From positions 292,570,604 to 292,634,603 of the forward strand of contig NC_057814.1 of NCBI RefSeq assembly GCF_018294505.1: a stretch of 64,000 nt of DNA. Reading direction: 5' to 3'. Made by a program: the position numbers and the translations under genes. Shown here in pieces: positions 60,961 to 64,000 of the stretch; the first letter of the stretch is position 1; the number at the start of each line of letters is the position of its first letter. The DNA comes from Triticum aestivum. Lineage: Eukaryota; Streptophyta; Magnoliopsida; Poales; Poaceae. A model generated the notes under the pieces. That model saw only the letters and a list, made by a program, of their open reading frames with translations. It did not search any database and was not told the DNA's origin.

Positions 60961-62513
60961 TGATCAATTGTAAATGTAGTGGAATATTTTGCCCAAACTA
61001 CGGATGTCGTGTTCTCCACATGGACTAGGCAACGGCAACAATGCTCGGCTAAAGCTAGGTGACGGAATTTAGATGATGATTGCAAGCCTAAACTAACCAA
61101 AGTCAACGGCAAAGAAAATGAAAATAAGCAATGGGATGTTCATATTATCTTCATTGTATTTTTGTTTTACTTGAGACAATAAATGCTAACACAAGCAAAC
61201 ATCAAACGGCTAGGGAATTAAAATGACATGAACATATATATAACTATCTTACATTTAACAAGGGGAAGAAACGAGGTTGAAGGATAGAACATAAAATGCA
61301 TCACTTCACAGACATGCACAAATGTATATATATCACACGTACTTGCGCTAACACAAAGACTACACAATGTAACAAGGTTCTTAAGCAAGAAATGACAGGG
61401 GATATATATATAGCTAATTATCAAGCAAACAAACTGAGTGACACATGCCACGGTTCAGCTCACAGATCACAAATGTAACACTACAAACACAAGCCTGAAA
61501 TTGAACAAATCACTATATTATACAGTACTAACTCCTGTGAGTTACAGAGAGAGAAACTGCAGCAGCGAGTTGGGGATTCAGAGAAGAACAGCAGGGTCGT
61601 TTTCTTCAGAAAGGAATAGCAGCAAGGAATGAGAACAGCAGCAGCGTGGAGGTTTGGAGAAGAAGCAGCAGCAAATGAAGAGGAGCAGCAGCAGTGACGT
61701 GAAGAGAAGAAGGGCAGCAAGGGCTTGGGTAAGTAGAAGGTTCAGAGAAGAGTAGGAGGTAGCAATAGCTTCAGCGCAGGGAGAGAAGCAGCCGCGGTTT
61801 GGGTTCAGAGAAGTATCAGCAAGAGAAATTGAGGGAGCAGCAGCAGGGGGGCGATGGAGTCAATGGTGGTGCTGGGTGCTGCTGGTGCGGTGGATGGAGA
61901 ATGCAGATGCAGTGGCTTGCGGAGATGGACGGAGATGGTGGTGGCTTGCGGCGACGGCAGATATGGATGAAGATGGTGGTGGCTTGCGGCGCTGATGGAT
62001 GGGAGGCGCACCACCATGCCGGCCTGGCCGTGGCGGCGGCCGGAGCTGAAGGAGGAGAGGTGAGGGAGAGAGAGGTGTAGCCAGGCCCGAAGGGGATCGA
62101 TGGTTGCCGCTAGGGCCCTTCCACTTCTTTTTTTTCTTCACAAGATGATCCCTCCAACTTTAGCTTGGCCCCTCTAGTTACTTCTTTTCTTCACGGTCGA
62201 TGGTTGCCGCTAGGGCCCTTCCACTTCTCTTTTTTCTTCACAAGATGATCCCTCCAACTTTAGCTTGGCCCCTTTGGTTACTTCTTTTCTTCACGGTCGG
62301 GTCCCTCCGTAAATTACAGCAACCACAGTTTCTTGACACTCTCCATTATAGAAGGATTTTGGGCCTTTTCGCTCTTTTCTGCAAAACATGGAGGAGTGTT
62401 GTAAATGTAGCATAATGGGGGTATTGGAATATTTCTTAAGTAAATAATGTGAAAATATGATTACAGTAGGATGCAAAAAGGCTAAAAAGATTATATGAAG
62501 AAATGCTCTGTCA
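60961..62513 (-). repeat. H right LTR (5' LTR)
   Basis: Plus-strand ends TGATCAATTG and GCTCTGTCA, 1553 bases. Compared with the left LTR it lacks nine bases near 61085 and carries a 100-base tandem duplication. Confidence 0.92.
62097..62296. repeat. 100-base tandem duplication in the H right LTR
   Basis: Two adjacent copies start TCGATGGTTGCCGCTAGGGC at 62097 and 62197. The left LTR has different sequence at this place (57008-57070), so the duplication and a replacement arose in one LTR. Confidence 0.9.
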
Positions 62514-62633
62514 AGATACAAGACAAAAGACTTCTTCTCGTATCCGGATGGGACTCTCCTTTGCGTGGATGGCAAGCTTGGCGTTCGGATATGTAGATTC
62601 CTTCCTTTGTAAACCGACTCTGTACAACCCTAG
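62514..62633 (+). repeat. LTR fragment F, second piece
   Basis: Continues F after H, starting with AGATA and running through GGCAAGCTTGGCGTTCGG to CAACCCTAG, where G's LTR begins. Confidence 0.7.
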
Positions 62634-64000
62634 TGTGACGTCCCCGATTTGACCGTACAGTAATCATGCACGCAAATGTGTACGATCAAGATCAGGGACT
62701 CACGGGAAGATATCACAACAAAACTCTACAACATAAATAAGTCATACAAGCATCATAATACAAGCCAGGGGCCTCGAGGGCTTGAATACAAGTGCTCGAT
62801 TATAGACAAGTCAGCGGAAGCAACAATATCTGAGTACAGACATAAGTTAAACAAGTTTGCCTTAAGAAGGCTAGCACAAAAGTAGCAACAATCGAAAAGG
62901 CAAGGCCTCCTGCCTGGGACCTCCTAACTACTCCTCGAAGCCGAACTCCACGTAGAATCATCCTCCGGGATCTCTAGCTCCTGGACTCCAGCATCTGGTT
63001 GCGAAAATCAGGTATAGAAAGGGGAAAAGAGGGAGAAAAGCAACCGTGAGTACTCATCCAAAGTACTCGCAAGTAAGGAGCTACACTACATATGCATGGG
63101 TATATGTGTAAAGGGTCATATCGGTGGACTGAACTGCAGAATGCCAGAAGAAGAGGGGGATAGCTAATTCTGTCGAAGACTACGCTTCTGGCAGCCTCCA
63201 TCTTGCAGCATGTAGAAGAGAGTAGATTGAAGTCCTCCAAGTAGCATCGTATAGCATAATCCTACCCGGCGATCCCCTCCTCGTCGCCCTGTTAGAGAGC
63301 GATCACCGGGTTGTATCTGGCACTTGGAAGGGTGTGTTTTATTAAGTATCCAGTTCTAGTTGTCATAAGGTCAAGGTACAACTCCGGGTCGTCCTTTTAC
63401 CGAGGGACACGGCTATTCGAATAGATAAACTTCCCTGCAGGGATGCACCACATAACCCAACACGCTCGATCCCATTTGGCCGGTCACACTTTTCTGGGTC
63501 ATGCCCGGCCGCGGAAGATCAACACGTCGCAGCCCCACCTAGGCTCAACAGAGAGGTCAACACGCCGGTCTAACTCCTATGCGCGCAGGGGTCTGGGCCC
63601 ATCGCCCATTGCACACCTGCACGTTGCGTACGCGGCCGGAAGCAGACCTAGCCTAGCAGGCGTTCCAGTCCAATCCGGCGCGCGCCGCTCCGTCGCTGAC
63701 GTCAAGAAGAGCTTCGGCTGATACCACGACGTCGAGTGCCCATAACTGTTCCCGCGTAGTTGGTTAGTGCGTATAGACCAAATGGACAGACTCAGATCAA
63801 ATACCAAGAACTCGTTAAGCGTGTTAAGTATCCGCGAACGCCGACCAGGGCCAGGCCCACCTCTCTCCTAGGTGGTCTCAACCTGCCCTGTCGCTCCGCC
63901 ACAAAGTAACAGTTGGGGGCCGTCAGGAACCCAGGTCCACCTCTACCGGGGTGGAGCCACCTGTCCTTTCAGCCCCCTCATCAGAATCACTTGCGGGTAC
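62634..64000 (-). repeat. Element G, LTR, running off the window
   Basis: Begins TGTGACGTCCCCGATTTG on the plus strand, directly after F. Its layout (AT/AG-rich start, then a CCCTGCAGGG-type segment and GC-rich part) recalls the X LTR, so it is likely a minus-strand gypsy LTR of a related type. No convincing ORF. The far end is outside the window. Confidence 0.65.

Larger units (their letters stand above)
55863..62513 (-). mobile_element. Element H: complete gag-only Athila-type retrotransposon
   Basis: 6.65 kb with two LTRs (55863-57367 and 60961-62513), an Asp-type primer site, one long gag ORF, a polypurine tract, and perfect target duplications AGATA (55858-55862 and 62514-62518). There is no protease, RT, RNase H or integrase, so movement would need enzymes from another element. 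By eye the LTRs differ by about 2% plus indels. Confidence 0.92.

Overview
The window looks like intergenic DNA of a large-genome grass, most likely a Triticeae species (wheat, barley or Aegilops). I recognise several LTR sequences as Triticeae-type Ty3/gypsy families from memory, not from a search. I found no convincing cellular gene, rRNA, tRNA or CRISPR array. Essentially all 64 kb is nested LTR retrotransposons, with one 421-base run of N.

Nesting, left half: a Tat-like gypsy element (E3, remnant at 45589-47705) holds a minus-strand gypsy element E2 (from before the window start to 45588). E2's left LTR was invaded by E1, a plus-strand Athila-type, Sabrina-like element (453-38183). E1 was invaded by X, a minus-strand non-coding element with long LTRs, present as an LTR-internal-LTR-internal-LTR array (4122-35763). 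The leftmost X LTR contains D, a plus-strand Tekay-type chromovirus (6882-20936, target duplication TACTC). The stack is therefore five levels deep.

Right half: E3 was also hit by element A, a minus-strand Athila-like element (LTR plus 3' internal half, 47706-55785). A's LTR carries solo LTR B (48557-51800, duplication CGAGC), which carries solo LTR C (49930-51512, same family as E1). A's internal region is interrupted by an LTR fragment F. F is split by H (55863-62513, minus strand, duplication AGATA), a complete gag-only element, and is cut at 62634 by the LTR of G, which runs off the window.

Coding potential is limited to transposon proteins. D carries an extra ORF upstream of gag with a dsRBD-like pattern, then gag-PR-RT-RH-INT-chromodomain, with one stop and two frame breaks. 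H has an intact 721-codon gag. E1, E2, E3 and A keep broken gag or ORF remnants. By-eye LTR differences are about 1% for D and about 2% for E1 and H, which agrees with the nesting order. The most interesting items are the dsRBD-like ORF of D, a hairpin with an AGGA loop next to the polypurine tract in three Athila-type elements, a second polypurine tract with its own hairpin in A, and the mosaic three-LTR array of X.
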